Source of the DNA: Ignelater luminosus
Lineage: Eukaryota > Arthropoda > Insecta > Coleoptera > Elateridae
Direction: 5' to 3'
Assembly: GCA_011009095.1 (NCBI GenBank)
Contig: VTPC01089972.1
Location: 367,848-431,847 of the forward strand
DNA: 64,000 nt
In this document: piece after piece, positions 35,722 through 47,653 of the stretch
Position numbering within the stretch: the first letter of the stretch is position 1
Layout of the letters: each line of letters begins with the position of its first letter
Program-made: the position numbers and the translations under genes
Notes under the pieces: generated by a model
The model's database searches: none
Told to the model about the DNA's origin: nothing
The model's input: only the letters and a program-made list of their open reading frames with translations

Positions 35722-35821
35722 CATGGGTGCTGGGATGGTGGATGTGCAAAACAGTTCCATACATACAGGGTGTTTCCGTCGCTGCTTCCGTTTATAGCTT
35801 GATCGCCGTCTCTTTAGACAG
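35722..35821 (+). CDS. SIFamide-receptor-like GPCR, internal exon (TM3)
   Basis: This is a 100-bp internal exon bounded by acceptor TTTCTTGTTTCAG (ending 35721) and donor AG/GTTAGT (from 35822). It begins with two bases of a split codon and ends with AG of a split Arg codon. The reading frame gives [16 protein letters not shown] followed by [17 protein letters not shown]. This is transmembrane helix 3 of a rhodopsin-family receptor: Cys in MCK is the helix-3 Cys that forms the disulfide to the second extracellular loop, and the exon stops inside the DR(F/Y) motif that contacts the G protein. From family knowledge the wording ([19 protein letters not shown]) is closest to insect SIFamide receptors, in the neuropeptide FF/NPY-like group, which act at the plasma membrane. 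Other exons are not visible here, so neighbouring introns are long and transposon-filled. Subtype is inferred from memory of the family. Confidence 0.82.
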
Positions 35822-37046
35822 GTTAGTAAACTTTGCAACTTATTGAAATTTGTAGAACCTATTATCCGCTTCCAACATAATAAAATATGTTTTTCGTTAA
35901 AGAAATTTATAAACCAAAACTTTTAACAAAAGATTTAAAAAAAATGTAATTATTAAGCTTTTCAACAACCCCTGAAGTAATTTTGTTCGTGGCGCTTTTA
36001 TGTAGACGAATTCCACAACACAAAGCGCTTTCAGTAAACCTTAGTTTGCTTATTCTCATTTTGAAATTTTTTATTTGAATATTTGGGTAACATTGTGAGC
36101 CGCTTCTAATTTCAACATCATAATTAAAATATGCCAAGTTTTCTTTTTCGGTTAGAAATTTGTTTACTTCCCTTCTTTTAATATTTTATAGGAAAATACG
36201 AATTGTTTGTTATTTTTTGGGTATTATTTAAAAAAATACAATCACTAAGATCCTATTTTAAATTTTAAAAACGGAAGTTTCTTAGCAAGTTGCAATGATC
36301 ATCAATATTATCTCCGCAATGCACGAGCATGAAAAGTTTATTTGCTCGTGAAGCGAAGCTTCACGATATTGTTCTATATTTTTCCATTTGTGCAATCGCC
36401 GGGAATTCTCAACACAAGTTTTCGAGTAAATTAAAAGAACCGAACACTAAACACAAAGATAATCGAAAAAATTTATGTTTTTAAACTTTAAAGGGCAACT
36501 GCAACAAAAGATTAGAACTCAATTTATATCTTCAGGTGTTGTAATTCAAAAGTTCCTTCTCTTAGGTTCTTTTTGTCTGTAGGTATATGTGTGTGTTCTC
36601 GTTCCTTATTCTTGTTTCCTTGTGCTTTAGTTTTATAATATAAAAACGTATGAAAAATATCGCGCAAATACACGCTATTCTTTTCCCTTCTTGAGAGAGT
36701 TAAGTCTTGCTATATTTTTATACCAGACAAACCAGTGTAAGATATCACAATGTATCTTATTTTACGGTGAAGGCTGTAGCTCACTGATCTTGACACTAAA
36801 ATACATCTATCTGATTTCTACGTGGACCGACGCCGCTAATAAATTTACTGTGTTTCGTGTCATCTTTGCGTTTTAATGATAAACTGTGTATCTTTACTAA
36901 AAGGTTAAGGTTGCTTATGATGAACAGTGAAACATTTTAGGATTTATAAATACTATAATTTATAGTCAATGTCTGTAAACTATTGTTGTACAAGTCTGTC
37001 TTGACTTATTTCTATAAACTGAGTTTATTTAGTCTATTTATTATTA
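35822..37046. other. Intron start and AT-rich DNA
   Basis: It begins with the donor of the GPCR exon. No further exon or repeat is recognised up to the DD41D transposon. Confidence 0.45.
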
Positions 37047-37048
37047 TA

Positions 37049-37079
37049 AAGGGTTTTCCAATAAGAGGTGTTATTTTGA
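37049..37079 (+). repeat. Left TIR of the DD41D element
   Basis: 31 bp, identical to the complement of 38323-38353, preceded by the TA target dinucleotide. Confidence 0.93.
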
Positions 37080-37162
37080 ATAGCCTGCTATTTCGGTAGA
37101 TGTCACTTTTGAAGCTATCATTTTTTGACATTTGACAAGTAGAAACTACGCCATTAATAAAT

Positions 37163-38248
37163 ATGGAACGATACACGCTTCAACAACGCATTGAAATTAT
37201 TAAAATTCACTATAAAAATGGTGAAAATTTGGCAGAGACGGTTCGTAAAACTCGAACATTTTTGGGTCACCGTGAAGCACCTTGTCGGACCGCAATACAG
37301 AAATTGGTGAAAAAATTCGAGCTCTTGGGACAAGTTAGTGATGTGAAGAATAAAACCCGTGCACGTCGCTCAAGAACAGCCGAGAATATTGCTGTTGTAG
37401 CCGAAAGTGTTAAAGAAAACCCAGGTTTGTCCATTCCTCGTCGTTCTTTGGAATTAGCCATTCCACAAACGTCATTACACCGTATTTTGCATAAAGATTT
37501 GGGTCTTAAGGCGTATAAAGTCCAGTTAACACAAGAACTCAAGCCGGCCGATCATCAACAACGTCGTGTCTTTGCTGATTGGGTCGTTGAAATGCATGAA
37601 AATGATCCAGAATTCCATCGAAAAATCATCTTGAGTGATGAGGCCCATTTCCACCTCGGTGGCTTCGTCAACAAGCAAAATTGTCGGATCTGGGGCTCAG
37701 AAAATCCAAGAGTTATTGTTGAAAAGTCTCTCTATCCTCAACGTGTGACTGTTTGGTGCGGTTTATGGTCCGGCGGAGTCATTGGACCTTACTTTTTCGA
37801 AAATGAGGCTGGAGCAACAGTTACGGTGACTGGATTGCGCTATCGAGAGATGATTAACGATTTTGTATGGCCGGAATTGGATGGTATTGATCTGGACAAC
37901 GTTTACTTTCAACAAGACGGCGCTACGTGCCACACAAGCAACGAAACCATTGATCTTTTACGGAAAAAGTTTCCGGACCGTGTTATCTCTCGAAGAGGTG
38001 ATCACAATTGGCCACCGAGATCTTGTGATTTAACACCCTGCGACTTCTTTCTTTGGGGCCACGTGAAAGAGAAGGTCTACGCCAACAGCCCAGCGTCGAT
38101 TCAAGACCTCAAAGATGGAATTCGTGAGGCTATCGAGGACATAGGGCAGCCACTTTGCGATTTGGTTATGGAAAATTTCATGAAAAGGATATTGTCCTGT
38201 AAGCGTGGTCTTGGTGGTCATTTGCCTGATGTTATTTTCCACTATTAA
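37163..38248 (+). CDS. DD41D Tc1/mariner-family transposase
   Basis: A 361-residue open frame, full length for the family. Residues 1-60 and 70-125 form the paired DNA-binding helix-turn-helix region (YTLQQRIEIIKIHYKNGENL; IPQTSLHRILHKDLGLKAYK), with a basic stretch KNKTRARRSR at 62-71 that could act as nuclear signal. The catalytic triad is D159 (IILSDEAHF), D252 (YFQQDGATCH) and D294 (LTPCDFFLWG). There are 41 residues between the second and third Asp, defining the DD41D group (rosa/visitor-like) rather than the DD34D mariners. Family members cut the element at its TIRs and reinsert it at TA. The ATG at 37163 is the first in frame after the left TIR and leaves a 5' leader of about 83 bp; AATAAA follows at 38274. 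No stop, frameshift or lost key residue is seen, so activity is plausible but untested. Confidence 0.93.
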   Translation: MERYTLQQRIEIIKIHYKNGENLAETVRKTRTFLGHREAPCRTAIQKLVKKFELLGQVSDVKNKTRARRSRTAENIAVVAESVKENPGLSIPRRSLELAIPQTSLHRILHKDLGLKAYKVQLTQELKPADHQQRRVFADWVVEMHENDPEFHRKIILSDEAHFHLGGFVNKQNCRIWGSENPRVIVEKSLYPQRVTVWCGLWSGGVIGPYFFENEAGATVTVTGLRYREMINDFVWPELDGIDLDNVYFQQDGATCHTSNETIDLLRKKFPDRVISRRGDHNWPPRSCDLTPCDFFLWGHVKEKVYANSPASIQDLKDGIREAIEDIGQPLCDLVMENFMKRILSCKRGLGGHLPDVIFHY

Positions 38249-38273
38249 CGGCATACCTTCCTCTTTATAATGA

Positions 38274-38279
38274 AATAAA
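38274..38279 (+). promoter_or_regulatory. Poly(A) signal of the DD41D transposase
   Basis: AATAAA lies 26 bp after the stop codon and inside the right TIR boundary, suitable for ending the transposase transcript. Confidence 0.6.
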
Positions 38280-38322
38280 CATCCGATCATTTATATTAAA
38301 AAATGGCACTTTTCTTTGAATA

Positions 38323-38353
38323 TCAAAATAACACCTCTTATTGGAAAACCCTT
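38323..38353 (-). repeat. Right TIR of the DD41D element
   Basis: 31 bp, perfect inverted match to the left TIR, followed by TA at 38354-38355. Confidence 0.93.
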
Positions 38354-39880
38354 TATTTTATGTCTGACTTGACTGAAAACACAACTTTTCCTAAATTTCA
38401 GTTCGTTTAGAATATTATTACATAAGTAGCTGGATATTTTACATTTTATGTTTTAAAATTCCAGCGAAGATGTAGAATATTCCTCATAATATCAAGAGTA
38501 GGTAGTTTCTCCACTAAAACTTTCTCTGTGTCGTAATGGAAAATAAAGTCTTGCTTTTGCATGCTGCTTTTTAAAATGTGCTTGAATATTCGAATGTTTG
38601 TCTACAGTGAAGCATTTTCTTAGGTTACAGAGGTCTGCCATGGTTCAAATTTAACTAATGCAAAGGTTCTGCTTATACATACTTTCTTAATGGTTAATCA
38701 ACCCTATCCTCTTGCAAGTTCGCTGAGCAGCTAACTTATTGAAGACTCTTATGTAATCTTTGGCTTGATTTTTAAAGCTGCCTGACTACGAATCTGGTTG
38801 GAATACTCCCATTTAACAGTTTCCTACTTAGCAGTCGGGACTGCCTTAACCCGAAATTGCCAATTCATTACTAGGAATGCTTGCTCAGGCAGATTCTTTA
38901 TGGTTATTTCAACTGTGCTAGAAGAATTACAGCAGATGAGCTTAAGCTCTTTCAACGATGTTTCCTCCTTTCTCTTTGGAAATTTGTTGAGCATCTACCT
39001 TATTCAGGACCGCTGGCTTATAAAGCTGCCTGGCTAGGAGGTTCTTATTCGACAGCTTTGCAACCACGTTCGCAGAACACTCAGTTTTGCTTGAAATATA
39101 ATTTGGCTCCTGCTAGAGCTTGAAATTTGTTCTGCAATCTTCCTGGTCGGTTCTCAAATTAACGATTGGGACTGTTTTGACCCAAAAACATCAATTCAGT
39201 ACTGATAATGCCCTGTGAAAATTCTTAGTAAGTTTTTTAATTGTGTTCCAAGAATTACAACAGGCGAGCTCTATCCCCATCAAGGGTGTTTCTTCCTTTC
39301 CCTATGCAAGTTTGCTGAGCAACCAGCTTATTTAGAACCTCTACGTAGTTTGTAGCTTAACCTATGAAGACCCTTGACTATAAGATGCGCCTGTTTAACG
39401 GTGTTGCAACCACGTTCTCAGGACATTCAGTTATGATTATGAGTTTCATTTGGAATACAAGGTGGCTCCTACTAAAGTTAGAAATCTGCTCTGTAACTTT
39501 TCTGGATCTGAAAATGTTAATTCAGTTTTTAGAATGCTTGCCCAAACAGATTTTATGTGGTTACGTCAACTGTGTTATAAGAGCTACAGCAGACGAACTT
39601 TAGGCCTTTTCAAGGATGTTTGCTCTTTCAATTTTGCACGTTTACTGAGAAGCCAGGCTTATTCCCTTGCCTACAAACCTATGAGCAGTTTCTACAAAGA
39701 TTGTTCTTTGAGATTCATGATTTCTCTAGGTTGTGTTTTATTTTTTTTTTATTATTTATTAGAAATCAATTATTAAGTTTCAGTAGAGGTTAAAGCTTAG
39801 AAAATAGGCTTTTAAAAGCACGTTTTTATTAACTGTGCAATCACCAAATGTATCGTCTCTGGCTAAATTCACCACACTGT

Positions 39881-40260
39881 TATGAAACTAAGAATATCAC
39901 CTATGTGAGAGCTTTAACTTTTTCGTGATAGAGTAACGTCCTGAAAGGTGTTAAATGTTAACTTATTTTTTCAGTTGGAAAGACGTTTCTTTGTCTTTAT
40001 CGTATTAGGTGCATGGTAAGCCTCCTCTACACACTATGAGTGACAGGTGTGCTTTCAGACTGTGTTCTTAAATGCGTTGTTAAATTAAGAACGTCAGTAA
40101 ACAATCAGAAGTAGTGGAATTTAGATATGATGACGACTTTGAAATCGCTCTACGTTTTTACTTATTCAGTTCGCTTTTTTCATTTCGTAAGCCCATACCT
40201 TTAGGACTGACGTGATTTGTGATTTCAGTAATTGCTGAGTTCTGCTAAAGGCACAATTTG
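39881..40260 (+). repeat. Shared module, copy A
   Basis: It begins TATGAAACTAAGAA and contains GTGATAGAGTAACGTCCTGA, TTTTCAGTTGGAAAGACGTT and CACACTATGAGTGACAGGTG. The same ordered phrases occur at 60923-61190 and 63219-63545, so this is a dispersed unit inserted in, or part of, the tandem blocks. Confidence 0.7.
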
Positions 40261-41639
40261 ATTTCTTCCAAAGCTCGCAATTTATTATAAGAATTTCTTG
40301 AATGGTTCACGAATTAGCGGTCAAGATTGTTCTAACCTAAAAACGTCAATTCAATACTTACAATGGTCGTCCAAACAGATTCGTCTTGGTTATGCTATAA
40401 GAGTAGCAGCAGACAAGTTTTAGCTTATTCAAGGGTGTTTTCTCTTCGAATTTTGCAAGTATCTGACTATCATATCTAGTGAGGATAAACTTTTTTAACT
40501 GTCTTGTAGCCTTATTTATTCAGAGAAGGCTTGGAGGCAAGGGCCTATAGGATTAGGCCAAGAACGGAACTTTTGCTGTCTCTTAGCAGGTGTACTACAG
40601 TGTTTCACACGAGAATCTTCGTAGAAGTTGCTTGAATTAGCTCATTAGCGTATGTACTGACTCTAATACAGGTTTGGCCAGGAAGGGTGCTGCTGGTCCC
40701 TTCTTTGGACCGTCACCGATTTTAGATTCTTTACTGAATAGACTCTTCAAAGATCCCATAGTGATTAAGTCAACTTGATAACCCGCAGGCAGGCTTGGCT
40801 TCTGATAAAAGTGCCTATTTTTGAAACTACAGATTCTTTACTCAAAATGAGCAGCGGAAACGCATGGATAGTTACTGGTCTTCTCACAGACCGTGATAAT
40901 TTTAATAAGCATTTCAACACTATCGGACTTTGGGAAGACACCTCTTGTTGATAAATGATAAACATCTATTCACGTTCTATGTAAGTGCTATAATGGTGAC
41001 AAAGCATCGCCACCTCGAAGCCTCATTTCTGGAGGCCATACTTTCTTTTGCGTCAGCAGTGGGCCTCCTGCAGACCAATTAACCATATAGTACTAACCCC
41101 AGAGTGTTGACCGTATATTTAGAATATCCAGTTCTGCTTGAATACAATTTGGTTCTTGCTAAAGCTCGAGGTTTCCCTTGTGATTTTCTTGGACAGTACT
41201 CGGATCGATTGAGTACTTAGAATGCTTTTTCCAAACAGATCTTTTATGGATATAGATGTTGTAAGGGTTACCGTGAATGCACTGTAGTTCCTTCAAGGGT
41301 GTTTCCACCTTTCTCTTGCAACTTACTGAACAGCGAGCTTGTTCAGGACTTTTTTGTCTTTGATTTGCTTTTTGAGCTGCTTGGCTATCAGATCTCGTTC
41401 GAATGCACTTGTTTAACAGTCTTACAGCTATATTCTAAGAACATTATGAGTTCAGCTCGAAATACAATCTGGCCTCTGATAAAATTGGGAGTTTGTTCTT
41501 GTCTGTTTGTGTTAACCTAAAAACGCCATTGCTCTGCTCAATCAAATTCTTCTTGGTTATTCAGTTATTTTGGAAGAGTTAAACCAGACGAACTTTGTCC
41601 CCTTCAAGTTTCTTGCTAGATCTTTGCAGCAAGTGACAA

Positions 41640-42480
41640 GTTACAGTGATTTCCCACCGAAGGCGTGTAGTATTTCTAGAATCTATTCTGAAGTTTCTTC
41701 GGCCAAAGTTGATGGTATTATAATAGGATTGGCTGCGTGAATATTATTAGTACGCTCTCGTCCATGGTGGTAGTATGCAGCGGTTGATGGAATGATAGGA
41801 GTACAGCGTAGCGGAGGTTACTCATAGAAGTACGTTCTATGTTGACTAAAGTTATCTTGGTAGTTGTCGGCGACAGAGGAACTGGCGATGGAACGGCGGA
41901 AAGGGTTGGTAATGTTGTTAAGATGAAGTTGAAATAATTGTTGATCTAAGACCGGATGTTGTCTTTGCTGGAACCAGATGTGTCGCATGCTGTTGTTGCA
42001 CACAGACGTTATGAGTGCATGGACTGGTTGTAGATGGGGGTCCACATGTTGAAGCGATTGTTGGAATTCCAAATCCTGTATGTTAGGGTTCACAACAGGT
42101 GCAATACATATGGTTGGATATGCAATGGCTGTCGTGGACGATCTTTATGGCTGGGTGTTGACGGGAAAGATTAAAACGTACAAAGAAGAAACAGTTTATC
42201 TTGATGCAAGTTGTGCTTGTGTTGAATGTGGCATACAAATGGCTTTAGTAGCAGCCGGTAGAAACAAACAAACCTACTATCGCCGCGGAATAGGGACTGC
42301 TGGGCCCAAACGTGTACGCAACTCAATTGCATAGGGTGACCCCGGGTTACCAGCTGCTGCTCTTGGGCCTGCGCTCTCTGGAAACGTAGGCGGCGAACCT
42401 CCAGACTCCAGACATGGACTAAGGAAATTGTAACATGGCAATTACTACCGACGTCTGAACCGACCAGACACCACACAGAA
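41640..42480. other. Non-repeat island inside the tandem block
   Basis: This ~840-bp stretch lacks the phrases of the surrounding repeats and is less AT-rich. It has overlapping open frames on both strands (41818-42093 -, 42080-42334 +, 42171-42476 -) with no domain I recognise; the minus frame is Gln/His-rich (FQQRQHPVLDQQLFQLHLNN). It could be an insertion of an unknown element or a captured exon. Strand is undetermined. Confidence 0.4.
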
Positions 42481-44400
42481 CTAAAACCTTTTCAAATTTA
42501 CTGAACAGCCAGCTTATTTAGGACCTCTATGTAGTTTCTGGCCTAACCTCAAAGTTACCTGATTATGATATATAATTAGGATGGATGCACCTGTTTAAGT
42601 ATCTTGCAACCAAATCCTCAACTATGTGAAAGAGTTACAAAAGAAAATTCCTTTTAAAAGTGTTTCCTCTTTTTGTTTTGCAAGTTTACTGAGCAGCCAG
42701 TTTATTCAGAACTTTTACATAGCCTGCTACTCGGCCTATCGAGCAGGCTAAATATAGATATGGTTAGGATTAACGACTGAAACTCTCTTAACTCAAAGAC
42801 GTCACTTTAGCACTTCAATACTCTTCTCAAATAGATCTTTCATAGTTAATATTCGGCTATGTTGTTTGTAGGTTTCCTAAGCAATTTATTCAGAATCTCT
42901 ACGTAGTTTCTGGTTTAACTTTTGAAGCTATCAGTTATGGTTAAGATGTGCCTGTTTCAGTCTTAAAAAATATCTTAGAACATTCGCTGATGACTGTCAG
43001 TTCATCTTGGAGTACAATTTAACTTCTGCTAAAGCTGGGAATCTTTTCTACAATTTTCCTGGACAATATTTGGAGTAATGATCGAAACTGCCTTAACCCA
43101 TCAATTCAGCACTGAGTATGATTTGCGCAAAGGAATTCTTCATGGTCAGTTCAACTGTGTTGTAATAGTCACAGCAGACAAGTTTCCACCCCTTAATGTA
43201 TGCATTCTCTTCTCTTTTTATAATTTCACTGGTTCTTTTGTTTCTGTCTATGCATTTGTACTTTTATAGCATGCCAGAGTAGATGTTGTTCGACTGTCAG
43301 TTGGGTTTCTGACCTGATTTCCAAAACGGGAATTTCTAGGAAATCTTTATAAATTTTTCGTTTGGAGTTCCGGGAACAGCAGATCAAGATTAGAGACCTC
43401 TATATTTTAATTTAAAAAGAAAATTGTAAAGTAAGGATTACAAGTTTCTAGTTAGAAAAGTTCAATCAAGAAAGATTGGTCTCGGGATAAATAAAATACC
43501 CTAACTGTCAGCAGTCTGTGACTTGGCTTTTGGAGCTGCCTGATCATTAGATTTGGTTGGGTTGCGCCTGTCTAAAAGTTTTCTCTGTACTTAGAATGCT
43601 CTGTTCAAACTTTTAGAGGTGTAAAAGTTACAACGGGCTAGCTCTACTCTCTTCAAATGTATTCTCCCATGTTCCATTTGCAAATTAATCGTCGTTTTCG
43701 TTTTTGTCTATGTGCTTGTACTTTGATACCCATGTAAGAGTAACTGTTTGCTAAAGCCGCTCGACTTGATTGGAATGTGTATGTTTCACAGTCCTTTTAG
43801 TATTTAAAATGCTTTGCTGAAGCAAATCCTTGATTGTGTTGTAAGAGTTACAGCAGACAGACTTTAGTCTTTTTCCTCTCCTTCTTATCCCTTTGCAAGT
43901 TTTTAGCTTGACTTTCAAAATCGCATAACTGTTAGATACGATTAGGATGCACCCACTTAACAACCTTGCAACCATAATCTTAAAACATTCAGTAATGGCT
44001 ATGAATTTTGCTTGGAACACAATGAGATTGTGTAAACCTAAAAAGGTCAATTCAGTACTTAGAATGCTCGGCTTAAACAAATGCTTTATGGGCACCTTAA
44101 CTGTGTTTTAAAAGTTACAGCAAACAACCTCTAGACCCTTCATATGTATTTTCTCTCCTTTTCTTACAAGTTAATTGGTTCTTCCGTTTCTGTCTCTGTT
44201 CTTGTGGTCTGATACCATACTTGTACTGTTAGCAGATTCAGCACTTCTAGGCAGTCTGTGGCTTGACTTTTTGAGTTTTGCCCAAACAAATCTTTAACGA
44301 TTTAAAGATTATAACTAAGGCTGGTACTTTGAGGCAACTTAAAAACCTTTGCGCTCTTGCACCCTTTATCGTGCTGCTATTGTAAATCCTTTAACCTAGA

Positions 44401-47100
44401 AGATTTGAAGAAAAATTAACAGTTAGTGAACAAGGTTTAACAAGCCTAACCAAATCATGAAAAGATGATGAATATTCAGAAGTTGACCAAAACGCATGTC
44501 CAATTCAGAGTTAGTTTGTCCAATTCAAAAATTATTGAAAATATGTATCGACGATCTTGCCTTCCGTTTTCCTTTTAAAGGATTTATAATCAATAGAAAA
44601 GAAAAATCATTTTTAGTAATTAGGAAAAATTGTTCATACGTTTTTAGGAATATATCGTTTCCAACATCAACCACTAAACGGACAAAAAATCGGTTTAGAG
44701 CTGTAAAACAAATTTCATGCTTTGGTCTTGTCATCAGCGACAAATGCCTCCAATTATCAAACGAACTGGATGTTAGTCTGCTTACTGATTGCTGCTCTAC
44801 ACAAACGGAATTCACAGTTTTACGCAGTTTATTCCGGATTTGTTCTTTGAGTATTGCTGTTGTCTTAGATTAGATACGTTAATAATGAAGAAATAACTAT
44901 AAAATAATAAAAATAGCCATCCCGAGCTGGAATATTAAACAATAATTTCTTTAAAATTTTACATATTTCATTATTCTCAAAAAGAAATGGTTTATATAAA
45001 GTTTTAGAAGCACTGCTTGCAGTTGAAATATCTGTCGTGTTTCTAGAAAACATTCATATTATTTGACAATAAATTGCATGCAAAAAAGAAGACTAAAACT
45101 CATACACTATTATAAAAGTGTCACCGAAATCTAGACAATATTTTATACGTATTGATGTTTCCGCTTTACTATACAACGAATAAAAAATTTTAAACCTTTA
45201 ATTCATTGTTATGGCTGCAAATACAAAAACATTCAACACTTAAAAAAACATCTCATAAACTAAAACATATTTCCGTAATGTATTTTGGGTTGCCTAAATC
45301 TTACTGGTACAGAAAAACTTTTCGTTGATGACTTTTCAAAGAAAGTGACCTTTTCGATGGGAAGCGCTGCAATAAATCAATCAAAGCCAAGTTCATATAA
45401 GTCAAGCAAAGCAACTTTTCCGATACTTAATTACAGAAAACTATCTAGAAATCCGAATAAGTTGTTTTCACCTAAATTAATTACGAATAATGGTTACCTT
45501 CTATTTTCAATCAATAGTAGCACAGTATGATACAATTAAGTTCAAAGTACTCGGATTGGCCTTTATTGAGTTTTTTCTTGTCCATTAAATTTCTCGTTTT
45601 GTATTTTTAATGCTTGTAAGACAAACTTTAACATATTAGCAAGTAAAAAAGAAGAAATGAAGGAAAAATTTGGAACTTTTAAATTCTGTGTGTCAGAAAA
45701 TTCCAAGGCCCAATAGCACAGCTGTGCAAGACAATATGAGATTTGCAGGTTTTAAGATCTTTTTAAATTTTTTAATTAAAATTATTTAATGAAGTTTTCG
45801 TTATACTATATGGGAAAATCTAAATGCACCCAATTGGATTACAAAACTATAAAGAAAAGTGTATATTGGTACATAATTATGTAGTTACACGAACAAGAAA
45901 GCTAGAAATGGGTTGGCAATACTAAAACTGTAATGGCATCGATAGAAATTCATCTTCCTGACGAAAGAAAAGACGAGAAAAAAGTAAACTGAATCTGAAT
46001 CAAACATGAGTTACTTTTATTATAATGCTATAAAGCGTCTGCAGAAAGAAAATAAAAAATGGTAATGAAAAATCCGTTACAAATTTCTTTCTAAACTCTA
46101 ATTTAATATGTAAATGGGACAGTTTTAGTTTTGTAACGAAGTTTTATATATTTCTATTGAAAAAAAAAATTACATTAACGTAATACTTGTATGTATCTAC
46201 TACTACTTTCTCCCACTTAAATAATATTTTCTCTGTCAGAAGTCTAATACTTGTTTCGGCACGCACAAACCTAATCCGGAATATTCCCTTGAAAATGAAA
46301 TCCTCATCGCATTGCAAATACTTTGAACAGCCCTTCTTCGGTGGAAATGAGACAGTGTTTTTATTATCCTCAAATGTTTTGTAACAATCGGTATGCCTCC
46401 CTTTCGTTTGTGCTTTGGTTATTTTTAGTAATATTACTTTAGTTTTATTATGCAATTTAGTTTTCCGTGAACGTCTTTGTTATTCCTAATTGCAATTTAT
46501 AAATTAAACGTGCTTTAATATAGCTTTTGTGTATTTTGTTTAGAGTTAAAAGAGACATCGCCCAGTTTTTAATTTATTTGTTGCCTCACAGTATTTACCT
46601 TCTGAATCGTTTCACCCTTGATAGGCTATATATCAGTATGGATTTTATTCAGCAAAAATGTTGTTAACGGACACTTTACAATTTATTAAATATTGTAGTT
46701 GAACTAGAGATCTCTCTAAAAATTATTTTTAAACAGACAACCTCAAAATTGTGCTTTCTGTTGATTTCTTTCGAGGAACTATTAAGATTGATCAACTGCT
46801 ATGAAAAGATCACTTGGCGTTTGTTGGTTTTGACAATACAAGGATTAGAAAGAAAAATTAATTTGCGCATTTTGTTGCTGAAACCAACTTTGAACGCTTA
46901 TGGTAATGAATCAAACAGTTACTCAATGGATGAAATACGTGTATCACCGGTAAAGCAAACTATTTTTGCAGTTTTTGCTTCATCCACTTTTAAGTACAAT
47001 TGTATCGTAAATATTCGTTTACCATGGCTGAAAGTTCAACGTTACTTCCGGCGGGCTGTAAAACCGACAAAAATCCCGGCGGACTGTAAAACTGATTAAA
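44401..47100. other. No recognisable gene
   Basis: AT-rich. Open frames at 44496-44873 (+), 44525-44815 (-), 46144-46455 (-) and 46749-47099 (+) show no domain, signal peptide or codon pattern that would support a gene. Confidence 0.4.
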
Positions 47101-47169
47101 AAGCCCGTTAATGATAATAAACGACCTGTATTTAGAGGGTGGAAACAAGAAGTTTGCGCTACACAATAA

Positions 47170-47560
47170 TTTTCTATTAACAAGGCTTGAAGACTGTTGT
47201 AGAAGCCTATTAGACCTTCTGGGTCATTCGCGTCTGTCAGGCTGTTTGAGCCTCTCAGGCTTGTCGGACCTGTCGAGTTTATCAGGTTGATCAGGTTTTT
47301 CGGGCCGTTACTTTTGTAGTTATCCGTACCGGAACTAGATCTTTTTCGTACTGACTCGGACAAGTATTATTTTTACCGTATATGCGACGGGTTTCTTCGT
47401 CGGGTTTTGCGCGGCTTGTCTCAAAGCTTGCGTTTACGTCAGATCGGACCCGTTGGACCTGTTAAACCGTTCGGGTCTGCAGAGCAGTTCGGCCTTCTCA
47501 GGCCATTCGGGTCTGCCAGTCCGTTCGGAATTTTCAGACCAATCAAGAAGGTCAGGGCTC
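47170..47560 (+). repeat. GC-rich 9-bp-periodic repeat, diverged third copy
   Basis: Short GC-rich units of the TTCGGGTCT/TTCGGGCC kind recur (ttcgggtctgcagagcag, ttcggccttctcaggcc, ttcgggtctgccagtccg), as in the blocks at 1.7 and 4.9 kb. The ends do not align clearly with those copies, so membership in the same family is likely but not proven. It stops immediately before the hairpin repeat at 47564. Confidence 0.5.
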
Positions 47561-47563
47561 TAA

Positions 47564-47653
47564 TCTGTTGTGCTTAAAACGTTGTAGGCACCTTGGGCTG
47601 AAAGACAGTTTACATCCTCGGACGAACTTTGTCCGCGGGCGTAAACTTTCTCT
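47564..47653 (+). repeat. Hairpin-forming direct repeat, copy A
   Basis: It begins TCTGTTGTGCTTAAAACGTT and carries self-complementary arms: GGCTGAAAGACAGTTTAC ... GTAAACTTTCTCT, with inner CGGAC GAACTTT GTCCG. The same sequence recurs at 48522-48605 on the other side of the RT fragment. Confidence 0.75.

Larger units (their letters stand above)
37049..38353 (+). mobile_element. Intact DD41D Tc1/mariner transposon
   Basis: The element is 1305 bp. Its 31-bp terminal inverted repeats at 37049-37079 and 38323-38353 are identical (AAGGGTTTTCCAATAAGAGG...), and it is flanked by TA on both sides (37047-37048 and 38354-38355), the Tc1/mariner target duplication. It encloses a single uninterrupted transposase gene with short untranslated flanks. 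All structural requirements for an autonomous element are visible. It inserted into AT-rich DNA about 1.2 kb downstream of the GPCR exon, probably in its intron. Confidence 0.93.
38590..44400. repeat. Degenerate ~330-bp tandem repeat block
   Basis: The same phrases return throughout: GCAAGTTTACTGAGCAGCCA, CAATTCAGTACTTAGAATGC, then TGCCCAAACAG, CAACTGTGTTATAAGAGTTA, CAAGGGTGTTTCCTCC. The AATGCT anchor occurs near 38860, 39186, 39514, 40345, 41207, 42806, 43100, 43592, 43797 and 44050. The first three are 326 and 328 bp apart; later spacing is 205 to 1600 bp through deletions and insertions. Open frames within it (38798-39776, 41299-41520, 43078-44095) are by-products of the repeat and are not genes. 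A block at 41640-42480 does not fit the repeat and looks inserted. Confidence 0.75.

Noticed and set aside
42080..42334. 84-codon plus frame with several Cys (ASCACVECG)
   Set aside because: The Cys spacing does not match a known zinc or secreted-peptide pattern, and no signal peptide or splice context supports it.
44496..44873. 125-codon plus-strand frame
   Set aside because: No domain, no signal peptide, and an equally long frame exists on the opposite strand. This is consistent with chance in AT-rich DNA.
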